The notes below the pieces were generated by a model. That model saw only the letters and a program-made list of their open reading frames with translations. It was not told the origin of the DNA and ran no database searches. Position numbers and translations under genes: made by a program. From Pomphorhynchus laevis (taxonomy: Eukaryota > Acanthocephala > Palaeacanthocephala > Echinorhynchida > Pomphorhynchidae): a DNA stretch of 64,000 nt. The DNA is taken from NCBI GenBank assembly GCA_012934845.2, contig WNNJ02000567.1, positions 114,455-178,454 of the forward strand. Direction: 5' to 3'. This document shows, piece after piece, positions 40,250-50,901 of the stretch (its first letter is position 1; each line of letters starts with the position of its first letter).

Positions 40250-41790
40250 TTATTTATTATCCATCCATAAAAATTTGCCACTTAAGAGTTTAAATTTATT
40301 CTTTATATTATTGTGTTGATTTATATATTTAAGTATTTTCTGTTTAATTACATTTTTATAGTAACCTAGTTTAAAATATGTATCTATTAAATTATTTAAA
40401 TGATTTTGAAGAAAGCCAATATCATTACATATTGTTGCAATTCTTAAAATTTCATTATTTAATGTATTATATTTTATATTATATGGTATGCATGAATGCT
40501 CATGCAAAAATATGTTTCTTGTAAATTTAAATATGTCATCTTTACGATATAAATTAATAGTAGTTTTAGTTAATGTTAATTTAATGTTCATATCTAGATA
40601 TACACCTTCTTTATCATTAATATTGGTTTTGTTAATAATAAGGCTTTCTGGATAAATGTGCTCACTAATTGAATAAAAATTATTAGAATTAAATACACAT
40701 ATATCATCAATGTATCGAAACATATATTTCATATATTTATATTCTTTAGATTTAGTTTTTACACAGTTATGAACAAATTCATATTCTATAAAGCTTAAAA
40801 ACAAGTCAGCTATAATTGGGATACTATTACCACCCATTGGAACACCTTTTACTTGTCTAAATATAGATGTCCCTACTTTTAAATAATTTTGATTTATCAA
40901 AATATTTAAGGATTCTATTAATTCAATTTTATTCATATATTTATATTTATTTGATGGTTTAATTTTTGTTAGATAGGCGTTATAATTATTATAACATATA
41001 TATGTATATCTTTTTCCGAATATAAGATTAATTAATTTTGCTAGCGCTTCTTTAATATCTACTAAATCTAGATTTGTATAAAGAGTACTAAAATCGTATG
41101 TATTTATATTTTGAAAATTTATTCCTTTTGTGTTCTAAAAATTCTTTTGTGGAATAAATACTGAAATAGTGTTTTATACCAGTATTAATTTCGATTACCT
41201 TGCAATATTTTTTGAAGTGTGCTTTAATTACTTTAAGTATTTTATTTATATAGACAGAAAGTGGTTTTAATGTACGTTTAAACGCACTACATATGAACCT
41301 AGGTTTTATTGGATTTTTATGTAATTTTGGATTCCAATATAATATAGGTATAATTTTATTATCTAATTCAACCGTTATACCATTTTTATCCATTATAGAA
41401 CAGGGACTTGTAATAATTGTTTCAAAACTCAACTCACTCGTTCATATGTTGGATTTACATTTAAATCATTAGAATTAACCTCTTTCATTATTATATCATA
41501 ATTAAGCTTTTTGCATATGAAGACAAAGTTATTACTAGCTTTATCAATAGTTGTTATTATATAGTTATCCTTTAATTTAGTAAGTTCTTTATACATATCT
41601 TTATTAATTTTATCTTTCCTTTTGTAATTGTTTGTTATTTTCATTTTTCACCAATTTTATCAAATATATAATCTTTCCAAATTTTTATCTTAGATATATT
41701 CGAGCTTTCACTATTAATCAGCTTACTAAAGTAATCATTTAAGTTATTATATAACGAATTGTAATTTTTTTGTCGTTGTTATTATTATAC
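40250..41790 (-). pseudogene. Penelope-like element reverse transcriptase, frameshifted, no endonuclease seen
   Basis: The protein reads across three minus frames with shifts near 41645, 41430 and 41130. In order: DYFSKLINSES (about 41720), NYIITTIDKASNNFVFICKK (RT box 1), ILYWNPKLHKNPIKPRFI (box 2, PKLHK-x-P), YDFSTLYTNLDL at about 41100 (the D-F-S-T-L-Y-T-x-L box that marks Penelope-like RTs), VKGVPMGGNSIPIIADLFL, then YMFRYIDDICVF with the catalytic YIDD. The 295-codon final frame is intact to TAA at 40250. The region after the RT thumb is short and I see no GIY-YIG endonuclease motif. The 5' end abuts the 3' end of the CR1-like element. The frame is extremely AT-rich, unlike the CR1 copy. 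Confidence 0.85.
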
Positions 41791-41853
41791 ATTCAACAAC
41801 ATACGAGCATTAGCTCAAATAGCTGGCTCACAATAAGTTCGTAAATAAATTAA

Positions 41854-43149
41854 TTAGTTATTAAAATAAGGAAATGCAACACGAAACATTGCTTGATCCA
41901 TTCGTAGTCTTCTTTTAAAAGTATTAAGTGAACTGCATCCAACGGTGTCTGCATCAAGGTTGTTCCAAAGCTCAACAATTCTTCTATCAAATTGCATCGC
42001 GCCCAATTTCTGTACCCTGTTTCTTCGAATAGTTAAAGAATGACCGCGAAGAAAATTTGAACCACGTAGTTGATCCCTACTCCGAAGAGGGTGATGAGGA
42101 CGTTGGAATAAATGCCAAACAAGGCAAATATCCATGTACCGACGGGTCCATGTGACGGTCTCAAGTCCTAATGATCTAAGTCTGTCTTCATAAGGCAGCG
42201 ACGCCAACGTTGGTGCTAGCTTTGTTGCCCTGCGAAGTACCCTCTCTGATTTCTTATGTTCATGCACAGTACGTGGGTATACAACCGGAGCTGCATATAA
42301 AAGTCTACTCAATACATGTGCTAAAATCAGAGGCCGAAGAGCAGTCGGATTAACTCGAATAAACGCGCGTCGAATCATACCTATCATTTTATTGGAGTTG
42401 GCACAAGCTTGATCAGTGTGCTTTTTAGTAGATAAATTAGAGGTAACCCATACTCTTAAATCTTTGTAACTATCGACACTTCCTACAATACAACCCTTAT
42501 ATGTGTAACAAGCTGATGTTAGTTCCTTGCGAGCATTACTAATAATACGCATGTGTTTGCATTTCAAAACATTTATCACAAGCTTGTTAGACGCCGCCCA
42601 CAACTCCACATTATCTATGTCAGTTTGCAAATTATCAACATCCTCACATGAATGAATGGGCCGCCATATTTTTAAGTCATCTGCATACAAACATGATCGA
42701 GAGCGAATGCACCCAGGCAAATCGTTAACATAAATGCTGAATAAAAGCGGACCCAAAACTGAACCTTGAGGTACTCCAATATGACATTCTCTAGACACAG
42801 ACAATGACCAATCGACAAGTACTCGAAAGCAACGATCACGAAGAAATTCTCTAATCCAATCAACTATTATGTTTGGGAGTCCAGTATTGACAAGTTTCTG
42901 AAGAAGTAGACCATGATCTACTCTATCAAAAGCTTTAGAAAAGTCGAAGAATATAATGTCTGTATCGGTATAATGTGTCTTATTCGCTGTCCAATCAAGA
43001 TGAGCATCAAGCAAATTTGAAACAGTTGAATAACCCTCCCGAAATCCGTGCTGATTAGGGACTAAAATTTTTCCTACACGAAAAAACTCAACCATGTAGC
43101 GATGCACAAACCTCTCCAACACTCTACAGCAAATGCAGGTAATGCTCAC
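41854..43149 (-). CDS. CR1/jockey-like ORF2, reverse transcriptase domain (intact 431-residue frame)
   Basis: An open frame without stops from 43149 to 41854. RT boxes in order: LVPNQHGFREGYSTVSNLLD (box 2a), IIFFDFSKAFDRVDHGLL (first catalytic Asp), CHIGVPQGSVLGPLLFSIYV, then SCLYADDLKIW with the catalytic ADD, then NKLVINVLKCKHMRI, and the thumb with LLYAAPVVYPR, LASLPYEDRL, LRGHSLTI, ELWNNL and FKRRL. RT copies the element RNA at a nicked chromosomal target. The start of this frame is not the protein start; it continues from the endonuclease and linker upstream through one or more shifts. Clean catalytic residues and higher GC than the neighbours suggest recent insertion. Confidence 0.9.
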   Translation of the reverse strand: MSITCICCRVLERFVHRYMVEFFRVGKILVPNQHGFREGYSTVSNLLDAHLDWTANKTHYTDTDIIFFDFSKAFDRVDHGLLLQKLVNTGLPNIIVDWIREFLRDRCFRVLVDWSLSVSRECHIGVPQGSVLGPLLFSIYVNDLPGCIRSRSCLYADDLKIWRPIHSCEDVDNLQTDIDNVELWAASNKLVINVLKCKHMRIISNARKELTSACYTYKGCIVGSVDSYKDLRVWVTSNLSTKKHTDQACANSNKMIGMIRRAFIRVNPTALRPLILAHVLSRLLYAAPVVYPRTVHEHKKSERVLRRATKLAPTLASLPYEDRLRSLGLETVTWTRRYMDICLVWHLFQRPHHPLRSRDQLRGSNFLRGHSLTIRRNRVQKLGAMQFDRRIVELWNNLDADTVGCSSLNTFKRRLRMDQAMFRVAFPYFNN

Positions 43150-43215
43150 CGGGCTATAATTCTCGACGGAAGAGCGATCTCTCTTCTTGAAGTAGGGAAG
43201 AACAATTGACTGCTT

Positions 43216-43961
43216 TCACACATTAGGAAGAGATCTTTCCAAGATTGACTGGCGAGAAATTGCACAGAGAGGAACGCAAATCGAGCCTGCTAATCTGCGC
43301 AGATAAACAGAAGGTAGTAAGTCACAATCTCTTGAATTATTTGCTTTTAGACGGCGTAATTCGGAATAGACTTTAGCTGGCGTTATCAAATTGTCAAGGT
43401 CCAACTCAAGACACGTGTCAGAGTAAGTGTTCAGCACACTAGATTCCATACAAAAAGTTTCATGTTCATTTGCCGGCTCTACTGAAGTGCAATAGTGTGC
43501 CGCAAACTCTTCAGCTAGGTCATTCGCAGAAATGTCATAGAAGTAGTGACAAATCGAAGAATCAACAGCTCCCTACTTGATAGGTACTGAAAAAGGACCT
43601 TTAAATCGTATTTATACTGGTTAGCTAATGCATTCTCAAATGCATACCGCTTCTTTCTCTTCAATGAATTGAATAAATTTCTTGCCTGTTTAAAAACATC
43701 ATAACTACACTCCCCAACTTTGTAGCGATTGAAGATCAAATTACGAGTCCTCAATGTTGAACGTAACTCAGAATCGAACCAGGGAGAATCTTTTCGACGT
43801 GACCTGCTTCTAAGTGGGGAGAATAAAATAAGCAGCGACTCTAAGGTTCTCTGAAAATAATTCCACGCGCCGTGTACTCCAACAACAGCGGGATCTGGCC
43901 ATGAAGCTGTTGAAAGTATTGACTGAATTGCATCTGTGTTGGTTTTGAAAGCATTAACCAC
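43216..43961 (-). pseudogene. CR1/jockey-like ORF2, linker between endonuclease and RT (frameshifted)
   Basis: Two minus frames (43961-43515 and 43449-43216) carry LFSPLRSRSRRKDSPWFDSE, RTRNLIFNRYKVGECSYDVF and FNSLKRKKRYAFEN, the W-F-x-x-E-L ... R ... Y-x-x-x-R-x-x-F-x-x-x-K-R-x-K-x-x-Y pattern of the linker, then LDNLITPAKVYSELRRLKAN and SRDCDLLPSVYLRRLA, the run-in to RT. Shifts near 43500 and 43190 break the frame. Confidence 0.8.
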
Positions 43962-43968
43962 TTGATTT

Positions 43969-44808
43969 TCACGCGGACCTCGAGTTTTTCTTAAACCTTA
44001 ACCTAATGATCACTACGCAATGATCAGACATACCGTTCGGGGTATCATAACGGATAGCATTGATAATCTCACTGTTCGAAGATAAACATACATCTAATAG
44101 AGATCTACTGTCACTAGCAAAACGAGTGCAATTTTGGACATGCTGAGTTAAACCACAATAGATGATACACTCCATAAGGTCATAGGAAGCATGGCCACAA
44201 GTAGGAAAAGCCGTATACGAATTCCAATCAACCGAAGGCATATTCAAGTCACCAAGTATTAAAACATTGGTGGTACCTTTAGAATAAAGTTCTACTTCCC
44301 CGATCAGTTTATCTGTGGCGGTCAAGGGTGAACGATATACTACCCCTAGAACAAGCGGAGCGGTATGCATGAATTTTACCCGACACCACAAACTTTTGAC
44401 TTTATCAGAAGAAGAAGTGCTAAGAATTGTTACTTTCACATCGTTGCTCACATAAAGAATAACACCTCCACCTCTTCCACTTTTACGATCACTGCGGAAA
44501 ACCAAATAACCAGGGATTGAGACTTCATTATCAACAATATCACCATATAGCTACGATTCTGTGATAGCAAGTAATTTAGGACGAATTAACTGAACTCTAT
44601 ATCTCAGTTCATCTATCTTCGATATAAGACTGCGAACATTACAATGGAGTATTTCACAATGCCCCAACATACCTCTGGGAGTATTCCTATCACCCCTTAC
44701 ACATCCTAATAACCCGGACGCTAAACCATTTAGACTCTGATAGGCAGAGTAGACGAGCCCGTTTCGATTACAGAATGCACGCGAGGCGACATGACTAGTG
44801 GGCTCCAA
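43969..44808 (-). pseudogene. CR1/jockey-like ORF2, AP endonuclease domain (one nonsense codon)
   Basis: LHCNVRSLISKIDELR with the catalytic Asn and KLLAITES with the catalytic Glu, then an in-frame TAG near 44551 where the family has Trp, then RSDRKSGRGGGVILYVSN, VLGVVYRSPL, VLILGDLNMPSVDWNS (catalytic Asp/Asn), SRSLLDVCLSSN and GMSDHCVVII (final Ser-Asp-His). All catalytic residues are kept. The enzyme nicks target DNA to prime reverse transcription. Besides the TAG, a frame change links the domain to the linker. Confidence 0.85.
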
Positions 44809-45146
44809 CTCAGCCAGGTGCGTCGCTTCACAATCTGAAAATTTTTCACATAGAGATTTGTTTCTCCTTTAGCAACACGAGATGCTAGTTCCTCTTTAGC
44901 CTTCGATAATTTTTTTCGTTCTGATACACCAAGATCTTTCAGTAGTCGAATATTAGACCCTTTGAGACGGAACGAGTTTCGCAACATTGAGGTAGCATGA
45001 AGTTGGTTATGGAAGATAGCTTTGAGTAGTCGGGGTTTATTATTTAAAGCATTACGCTTACCTAGACGGAAAAGAGCGACAAGTTTAACTTTTTGGACTG
45101 TCTCAATGTCACAGGAGCCAAGTACATGTGCCAGAATAGACCTCAA
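44730..45146 (-). pseudogene. CR1/jockey-like ORF1 (nucleic-acid-binding protein), C-terminal part
   Basis: Residues VALFRLGKRNALNNKPRLLK, AIFHNQLHATSMLRNSFRLK, IRLLKDLGVSERKKLSKAKE and GETNLYVKNFQIVKRR match the RRM-like half of ORF1 proteins (R-L-G-K...K-P-R-P...L-R-N-A-x-x-L-K...I-x-x-D-L-T-x-x-E-R...E-L...R...G-E). The frame then overlaps the start of ORF2. The ORF1 N-terminus (coiled coil or zinc knuckles) is missing or lies in shifted frames above 45146. Confidence 0.75.
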
Positions 45147-45189
45147 ACTCTGAAGATTTAAAGTCTGAATTTGAATTAAATTCTTCTGA

Positions 45190-45666
45190 AGATTTTCAAC
45201 AATGTCATAAAAATCGCAGTATAAGAACGCGTTTCATTTTTGTGATGAATGATTTCATTCAGTGATGCTTCATCGTTCTTCAATATCGAATAAGTAAGAA
45301 ATTCAAAAAATTAAAAAAGCATTTTTCGTGGATGTAAAAAATATTATCGACATAATGTTTTTAATGTTCATAATGTTTCAGATAATAATTTCAGATAATT
45401 TCAGATATTTCAAAGTTACAAGTAAAATTAGTCAATTGAAATTATCTATTAAAAACGAATGAAAAGTTAACTTTGTAATATTCATCAGTTGAGTCTGTGT
45501 ATTTTGTATTATAAACGTAAAAATGTAAATATCGTTATCTCAAGCTTAATTATTAGATTTTAATCTAATAGTTAAGCTCTTTTATGGATTTAACTTAGTA
45601 ATTTTTATTCTACATGTCGTAGATTTATCGAAACTGTGTATTTATTTTGAATTATTTAATTTTATT
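45190..45666. other. AT-rich spacer
   Basis: Contains a lone family B-like end TTGAGTCTGTGTATTTTGTA near 45490. No gene. Confidence 0.4.
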
Positions 45667-46505
45667 ATCATTTAATCGGCTTCATAAATTATCCTCGTGT
45701 GAATTCTTAAATCCTAGATGCAGCACTGAACACTACAATCAGCGTAGGTGGACCTCATCAGCAGTGAGCCTACGCCTACCTTTCGTGTTTCGGTCCTTTA
45801 ATTATCTACTAAAATTTTCCTCTGCTGCCTTTTTGTAAAAACAAACGATACAGTTTGTAAGGAAAACATTTCCACTTGTGCAAACTGTACGTTGTTTCCG
45901 TCTTTTGTAACAAAAAGACGGAGATAACACTACAGTTACCGGAAACGACCGACAATCTGTCTTTTGAATTTTCTTGACAGGAAACCGGAATCTGCCAGGT
46001 TAATAGAATGAATAATTGCATACACGAGCGAGTATCATCATTTGGTCGGCTTTATAAATTATCCTCGTGTGAATTCTTTAATCCTAGATGCAGCACTGTA
46101 CACTACAATCAGCGTAGGTGGACCTCATCAGCAGTGAGCCTACGCCTACCTTTCGTGTTTCGGTCCTTTATCTGCTGAATTTTTCTTCTGCTGCTTTTCT
46201 GTAAAAACAAACGATACAGTTTGTAAGGAAAACATTTCCACTTGTGCAAACTGTACGTTGTATCCGTCTTTTGTAACAAAAAGACGGAGATAGCACTACA
46301 GTTGCCGGAAACAACCGACAATCTGTCTTTTGAATTTTGTCTGACAGGAAACCGGAATATGCCAGGTAAATTGAATAAACAATTGCATACACGAGCGAGT
46401 ATCATCATTTGGTCGGCTTCATAAATTATCCTCGTGTGAATTCTTTAATCCTAGATGCAGTACTGTACACTACAATAAGCGTAGGTGGACCTCATCAGCA
46501 GTAAT
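45667..46505 (-). repeat. Family E tandem array, about 368-bp unit, 2.3 copies
   Basis: The unit starting ATCATTT(A/G)(A/G)TCGGCTT recurs with CGGCTT at 45677, 46047 and 46414 (370 and 367 bp apart). Each unit has TAGATGCAGCACTG, CAATCAGCGTAGGTGGACC, TCATCAGCAGTGAGCCTACG and GTTTCGGTCC, then two internal hairpins. Read on the minus strand it has CUGAUGA with stem I CACUG/CAGUG and the outer pairing GCGUAGG/CCUACGC, so it is a diverged relative of family A with the same architecture. The GAAA position reads GAUU, so a hammerhead would be inactive. Minus-strand open frames across it (e.g. 45809-46021) merely follow the repeat. Confidence 0.8.
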
Positions 46506-46727
46506 ATTTTCATTAATATTTTTGCATTAATATTTGTTTCTTTTAATTATTATTACAATATTTTTTTTACAAATATAATTCATTTATTAAAATAACTTAC
46601 TATATTAGAGATACAATTGAATGGGTTGTCCGCAAATGGACCCCAAATTATTACTTAGATAACGTTTAATTAAAAGTAGGGGATCATTGGGCTTCGGAAT
46701 CAAGATTGCATAAGACTCTCCCTGGAC

Positions 46728-46858
46728 CTCTCCCTGATGAGATCCACCTACGCTGATTGTAGTGTACAGTGCTGCATCTAGGATTAAAGAATTCACACGA
46801 GGATAATTTATGAAGCCGACCAAATGATGATACTCGCTCGTGTATGCAATTATTCATT
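46728..46858 (+). repeat. Family E, inverted partial copy
   Basis: CCTGATGAGATCCACCTACG through GTGTATGCAATTATTCATTC is the inverse of 46375-46505 and of the other units. Together with the tandem copies this makes a tandem-plus-inverted arrangement, which Penelope-like elements are known to produce. Confidence 0.75.
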
Positions 46859-47383
46859 CTATTAATTTTATTATCTATTTTATATAAATGTAGAATTAAA
46901 TATTCGTGATTATTACATTTTATCAAGGAAATATGAATCTGAAGATCAAATCATTAAGCTGAGTCTGTGTATTTTGTGTTTGAATTATATTATAATTTAA
47001 TTATGTATTATAATTAAATGTAAAAATCTAAATATCGTTATCTCAAGGTTAACTATTAGATGATAATCTACAATAATATCATTTAATCGATTATTTTTTA
47101 TTAAAAAAATAACAAAACTATTTTATTTTTGTATTTCACACGTTGTTGTAGCATCATCAGAAACAAAACGTACAATTTGTTTAAACAAATTATTATTTTT
47201 TCTTTAAAATTCAAGATATAAATTTATCATTTATTTTTAACGATGAATTTTCATAATTGATAAATTATCGAAATATTTTCTACTACCCGGACCAGTGGTT
47301 GACAATCTTGTGGTACTTTTATTTTTTCAACCATACGGAATGGACTCGAAGTAAAGTCGCTGATTTTCCACATCAAAGAAAGT
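46859..47383. other. AT-rich DNA
   Basis: Near 47125-47170, minus strand, CUGAUGA, U, GC...GUGU, GAAA is a further box arrangement but with no real stem. No gene. Confidence 0.4.
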
Positions 47384-47634
47384 CAGTTGAGGTGTCCTGG
47401 ACACGTTCCGAGGATGTCGAAATATATTCTTCCTCGGAGGGTTTTCCAGGTCGGACTTTCGTTAAGAAATCTACAGGTAGACATCTATACCGGTGGAGAG
47501 ATAAAATCTCGAAACTGGCCGAAGAACGCCTTTGGCTATCTGAAAAAGAACTCTGGTCTGTCGCCCCTGATCGCGATGTCTGGGGTATTTTGTTTCGTAC
47601 ACTGCCTCTACGACCAGACACCCGGGACCAGTGA
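47384..47634 (+). pseudogene. C-terminal fragment of a non-LTR element (GHxxRM...GRPxxRW type)
   Basis: The first frame reads QLRCPGHVPRMSKYILPRRV, and after one frameshift near 47450 the next reads GRTFVKKSTGRHLYRWRDKI, then WSVAPDRDVWGIL and TGA at 47634. L-R-x-x-G-H-V-x-R-M ... R-x-V-F ... G-R-P-x-x-R-W-x-D-x-I ... A-x-D-R-x-x-W is the end motif of several non-LTR families. The element is 5'-truncated. CCCGGACCAGTGGTTGA at 47286 and CCCGGGACCAGTGATTGA at 47620 look like a duplicated flank. Confidence 0.7.
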
Positions 47635-48966
47635 TTGATAAGAAAAATCTTGCATTGTTTTTTTCTTGTCAATAAATTGTTGTTGTATTTTTTAAATTTG
47701 GAAAAATTTAAAAAATTTTAAATTTAAAAAAGTCTGAAGTATTACTTTCATGTGCAAATACATTTCAAACTAATTATTCCGTTAAAAAATTGATAAAAAT
47801 TTAACATTTGAAAATTTATTTGTTTTAAAATAAAGCAAGGAAATTTAAGAAAACACTTTAAGTTATAGAGATAGATTGTTATTTAGAGCTAGATTATTCA
47901 TATCGCATAGATATGAATGATCTATCAAATAATCTATTTTAATAATCTATTATTAAATAATTTAATAATAGATTAGTAATATATTATTATAATAATATTA
48001 TTAATATAATTTATCTCTTATATGCGATTTATGTGTAAAATGAAATTCGTAGGATCAATTTTTTAATGAACTTTTAAACACTTATAATTCGATAAATTAT
48101 TAAAAATAATTATTTAGATAACATTTCTATAAGCGATGAACAAGTATTGGAAATATTTGTTCATCGGAAAATATTTGTTCATTTCATTAAAAATTAAAAA
48201 TTAAAAATAAATTTAGGCAAACATTATCACAATCAAAATAAAAAATATTATAAATCATCGACTATTGATGATTATATCAAACATTCCACTGTTGTGTTTG
48301 GTATAACGACAAGGGTTTAATCCTGATAACAGAGCATTTCTTCCAGAATATTTCTTATGTTTAATCAAAAGAAAATATACTTAGTATTAATCCATTTGTA
48401 ATACACTAAATTACAAATGGATTGCAAACTTTTAAAGTTTTATTTTGTTATTAGAATATAGCTTTAATACAAGTTTCGTCTAAGTGTTGACCTTTCGCCA
48501 TTCTTTTATTTTACTTTAAGATCCAATAATATTTCATTAAATCCAATTCCGTTGCATCACGAATGTCGAAATTGCGGTCATGCCTGCAGTCCAGAAAAAT
48601 CAGGAGTTTGTATAAATGCCAAGTATCCTATGATCAACAAAAATCAAATATACGTAAGCTTTTGTGAAATTTTATCGTGTTCTCTAAATTATTTAACTAG
48701 TTGGGAAATCAATTTGCGACTCCATAAAATATGATCGAATAATTTCAATCTAAAAAATTTTAAACTAATTTCTTTACAGAATTTCATTTTTTAATTGTTT
48801 TTGTAAAAGTTTCTAAATAATAAAAATATTTTTTAAGTGCTATAAGATAGGTTGTTTAAACTAGTTTTATTAATTCAAACGATTTATTATTTATTCTGTT
48901 TAATTAATAGGAAATTAATTCTGTTAAAATTACATTCATGTGCCATCTAATCCTATGCATAAAAAA
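47635..48966. other. AT-rich DNA, no supported gene
   Basis: A short frame at 48552-48734 has C-x-x-C and other cysteines but is not convincing (see rejected items). TA-rich tracts near 47930-48010. Nothing else. Confidence 0.45.
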
Positions 48967-49142
48967 TTATCCACAAGAGAAAGATTCTTTTATATAAGTT
49001 TTTACAACGTTTCGGTCATGCACAGTGACCATTTTCAGGATATGCCTTTTTTACTTCAAGACAGTGACCCTTTAGAATACGGTCACTGTGTATGACTGAA
49101 ACGTTGTAAAATTAATATAAAAGAACTTTTCTCGTGTGGATA
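48967..49142. repeat. Foldback element with GTTTCGGTCA ends
   Basis: TTATCCACA(A)GAGAAAG through CATGCACAGTGACC (48967-49032) is inverted as GGTCACTGTGTATGACTGAA through GTGTGGATAA (49080-49142). On the minus strand a part reads CUGAAAA, U, GGUCA, loop, UGACC, GAAAC, GUUGUA, a box-hairpin-box layout like the other foldbacks but with a damaged first box. Non-coding. Confidence 0.75.
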
Positions 49143-49818
49143 ATTTATTATACCTTAACATAGGAAGAAATTAATTATTTTATCAATGTTTAATCTGTTA
49201 TTTATCATAAACGGATCAATTGTAAATAAAAAATGTATAAAAATTTGAATTTTAAGCATTATTTAAATTCAAAAATTTAAATAAATTCCGACGACTAAAA
49301 TGTTTTTGACAATTTTTGGTTATCCTATAGATACACTCTTAATATTTAAGAGGCAAAAATATTGAAAATTTTTAATTTTGTTTCAGCCTAATGCCATTGC
49401 GTTTTGCATTTTTGACTGCTGTACTCACATAATCTAACTTTATTTAAAAATTTAAATATCTACATTTATTTTAATATTATTTCATTATTTTCTATTTTTT
49501 TTTCAAACTACTATTCAAAATCATCAGTTGGTTTAGTCTGTATAACCTCACAGGAATCAGATAATAAAATTTAAAAAATGTACCAAAATTCAATTTTATT
49601 ATTTCCGTCAAAGGTCATATTAACGGAAAAGAAAGTCCTTACATTAATGAAGTACATATCAGTAGTACAAATCCAACCATCGAAAATTGATTTTTTCATA
49701 TTTTGTATAATAAATAAATTTAAAGTGTAAATATATTTGAAAATATTTTATAACCCAGAATTTTTATCAACTGATTAATATTAAATTATTGACAGATCAA
49801 TAAATAGATAGGATTTAT
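49143..49818. other. AT-rich DNA
   Basis: No gene or structure that I can support. Confidence 0.4.
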
Positions 49819-50590
49819 TCACATGATAACCAGTCCCGATTTCAATCGATCTTCATAATCTTAAACTTAAGAATCTATGATAAAGAGGCCAAAGAACATC
49901 TCGGACAATGCAGTTTCTTGAGATCATAATGTAGGATTTCATATGCTGTGTGAAATCCGATAATGCTGGATTCGTAACCTAGCAGTCAATAGAGCAAACC
50001 CAAGGCAAGTACAGATGGCGACTGCTCGAATCTCGGATGAGTTAAATTTTTGAAAGAAGAAGATTTGGACGTTATTCTTCCGATAAGCCCGGGGCTACCA
50101 ATATGTGGCAGAAAGCGGACGAAACGAAAACGGCTGTAACAATGGTGTCGTTTGTTGTTATGTGTATGGAATTGGAAATTATTAAGGATTCTGTAGCTGG
50201 TTTTCAACGCGAAAGTTACTTTTTGTGACTTCGCAACTATTCAGTAGAAATAAAAGCATCCATCACAGGATAACCAGTCCCGATTTCAATCGATCTTGAT
50301 CATTTCAAACTAAAGAATCTATGATAAGCATGCATGAGAGCATGTCGGAAAATGCAGTTCCTGGATATCATGATGAAAGATTTCTAATGCTGTGTGAAAT
50401 CGGATAATTTTGGATAGGTGCCTAACGGTCAAGATTGCAAGCCAAGTACCTAGAATCTCGGATGAGTCAAATTTCGAAAGAAGGAGAGTTGGTAGTCAGC
50501 CTTCTGACAATCTTGGGGCTACCAATATGTGACAGAAAGCGGGCGAAACGAAAACGACTGTGGTACCATTAGATCAGCGACAGTGATATT
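49819..50590. repeat. Family C repeat, tandem copy (about 444-bp unit, 1.7 copies)
   Basis: GATAACCAGTCCCGATTTCA recurs at 49825 and 50269, 444 bp apart, followed in both by ATCTATGATAA, TGTGTGAAATC, TCTCGGATGAGT, GGGGCTACCAATATGTG and CGAAACGAAAACG(G/A)CTGT. The same unit, reversed, is at 2788-3317. The tandem layout with a few-hundred-bp unit parallels the hammerhead repeat at 2020-2781. Confidence 0.8.
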
Positions 50591-50840
50591 ATATTTCTTT
50601 ATATATTGTCGTATTTTTTATGAAAATGATTTTACGTCGAAAAGAGAATTTATTGTTTATAATAAATAATATTTATATATTTAATATTAATATAATAAAT
50701 AATTTAATAGTATTTAATATTATTAAACTATTCATACTGAATAGTTTTCCAACAGTATTGAACTCTGGTTATATTTAATTACACTAAATCTCATTTAATT
50801 TGATTTAGTTTGTTATAGAGGCAGCCAGTATCAATAGATA

Positions 50841-50901
50841 ATGTCAGATGGTTTGTTAAGTACACGAAATACAGTCCAAAAACGTTTAGCAACCAAGCAA
50901 C
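50841..50901 (+). CDS. Candidate first coding exon upstream of the NUDT9-like gene
   Basis: ATG at 50841 opens a 20-codon frame (MSDGLLSTRNTVQKRLATKQ) ending at a consensus donor C/GTAAGT at 50902. Its phase (one base left over) does not fit directly onto the exon at 51922, so at least one more exon would be needed between, which I could not find. It may belong to another gene. Confidence 0.3.

Noticed and set aside
45809-46408. 70-100-residue minus-strand frames repeated at 45.8-46.4 kb
   Set aside because: They repeat with the family E unit and contain no known motif; better explained by the repeat.
48552-48734. Cys-rich frame (CRNCGHACSPEKSGVC) that could be a gag zinc knuckle
   Set aside because: The second half of the knuckle (H and final C at proper spacing) is missing and there is no flanking LTR element.
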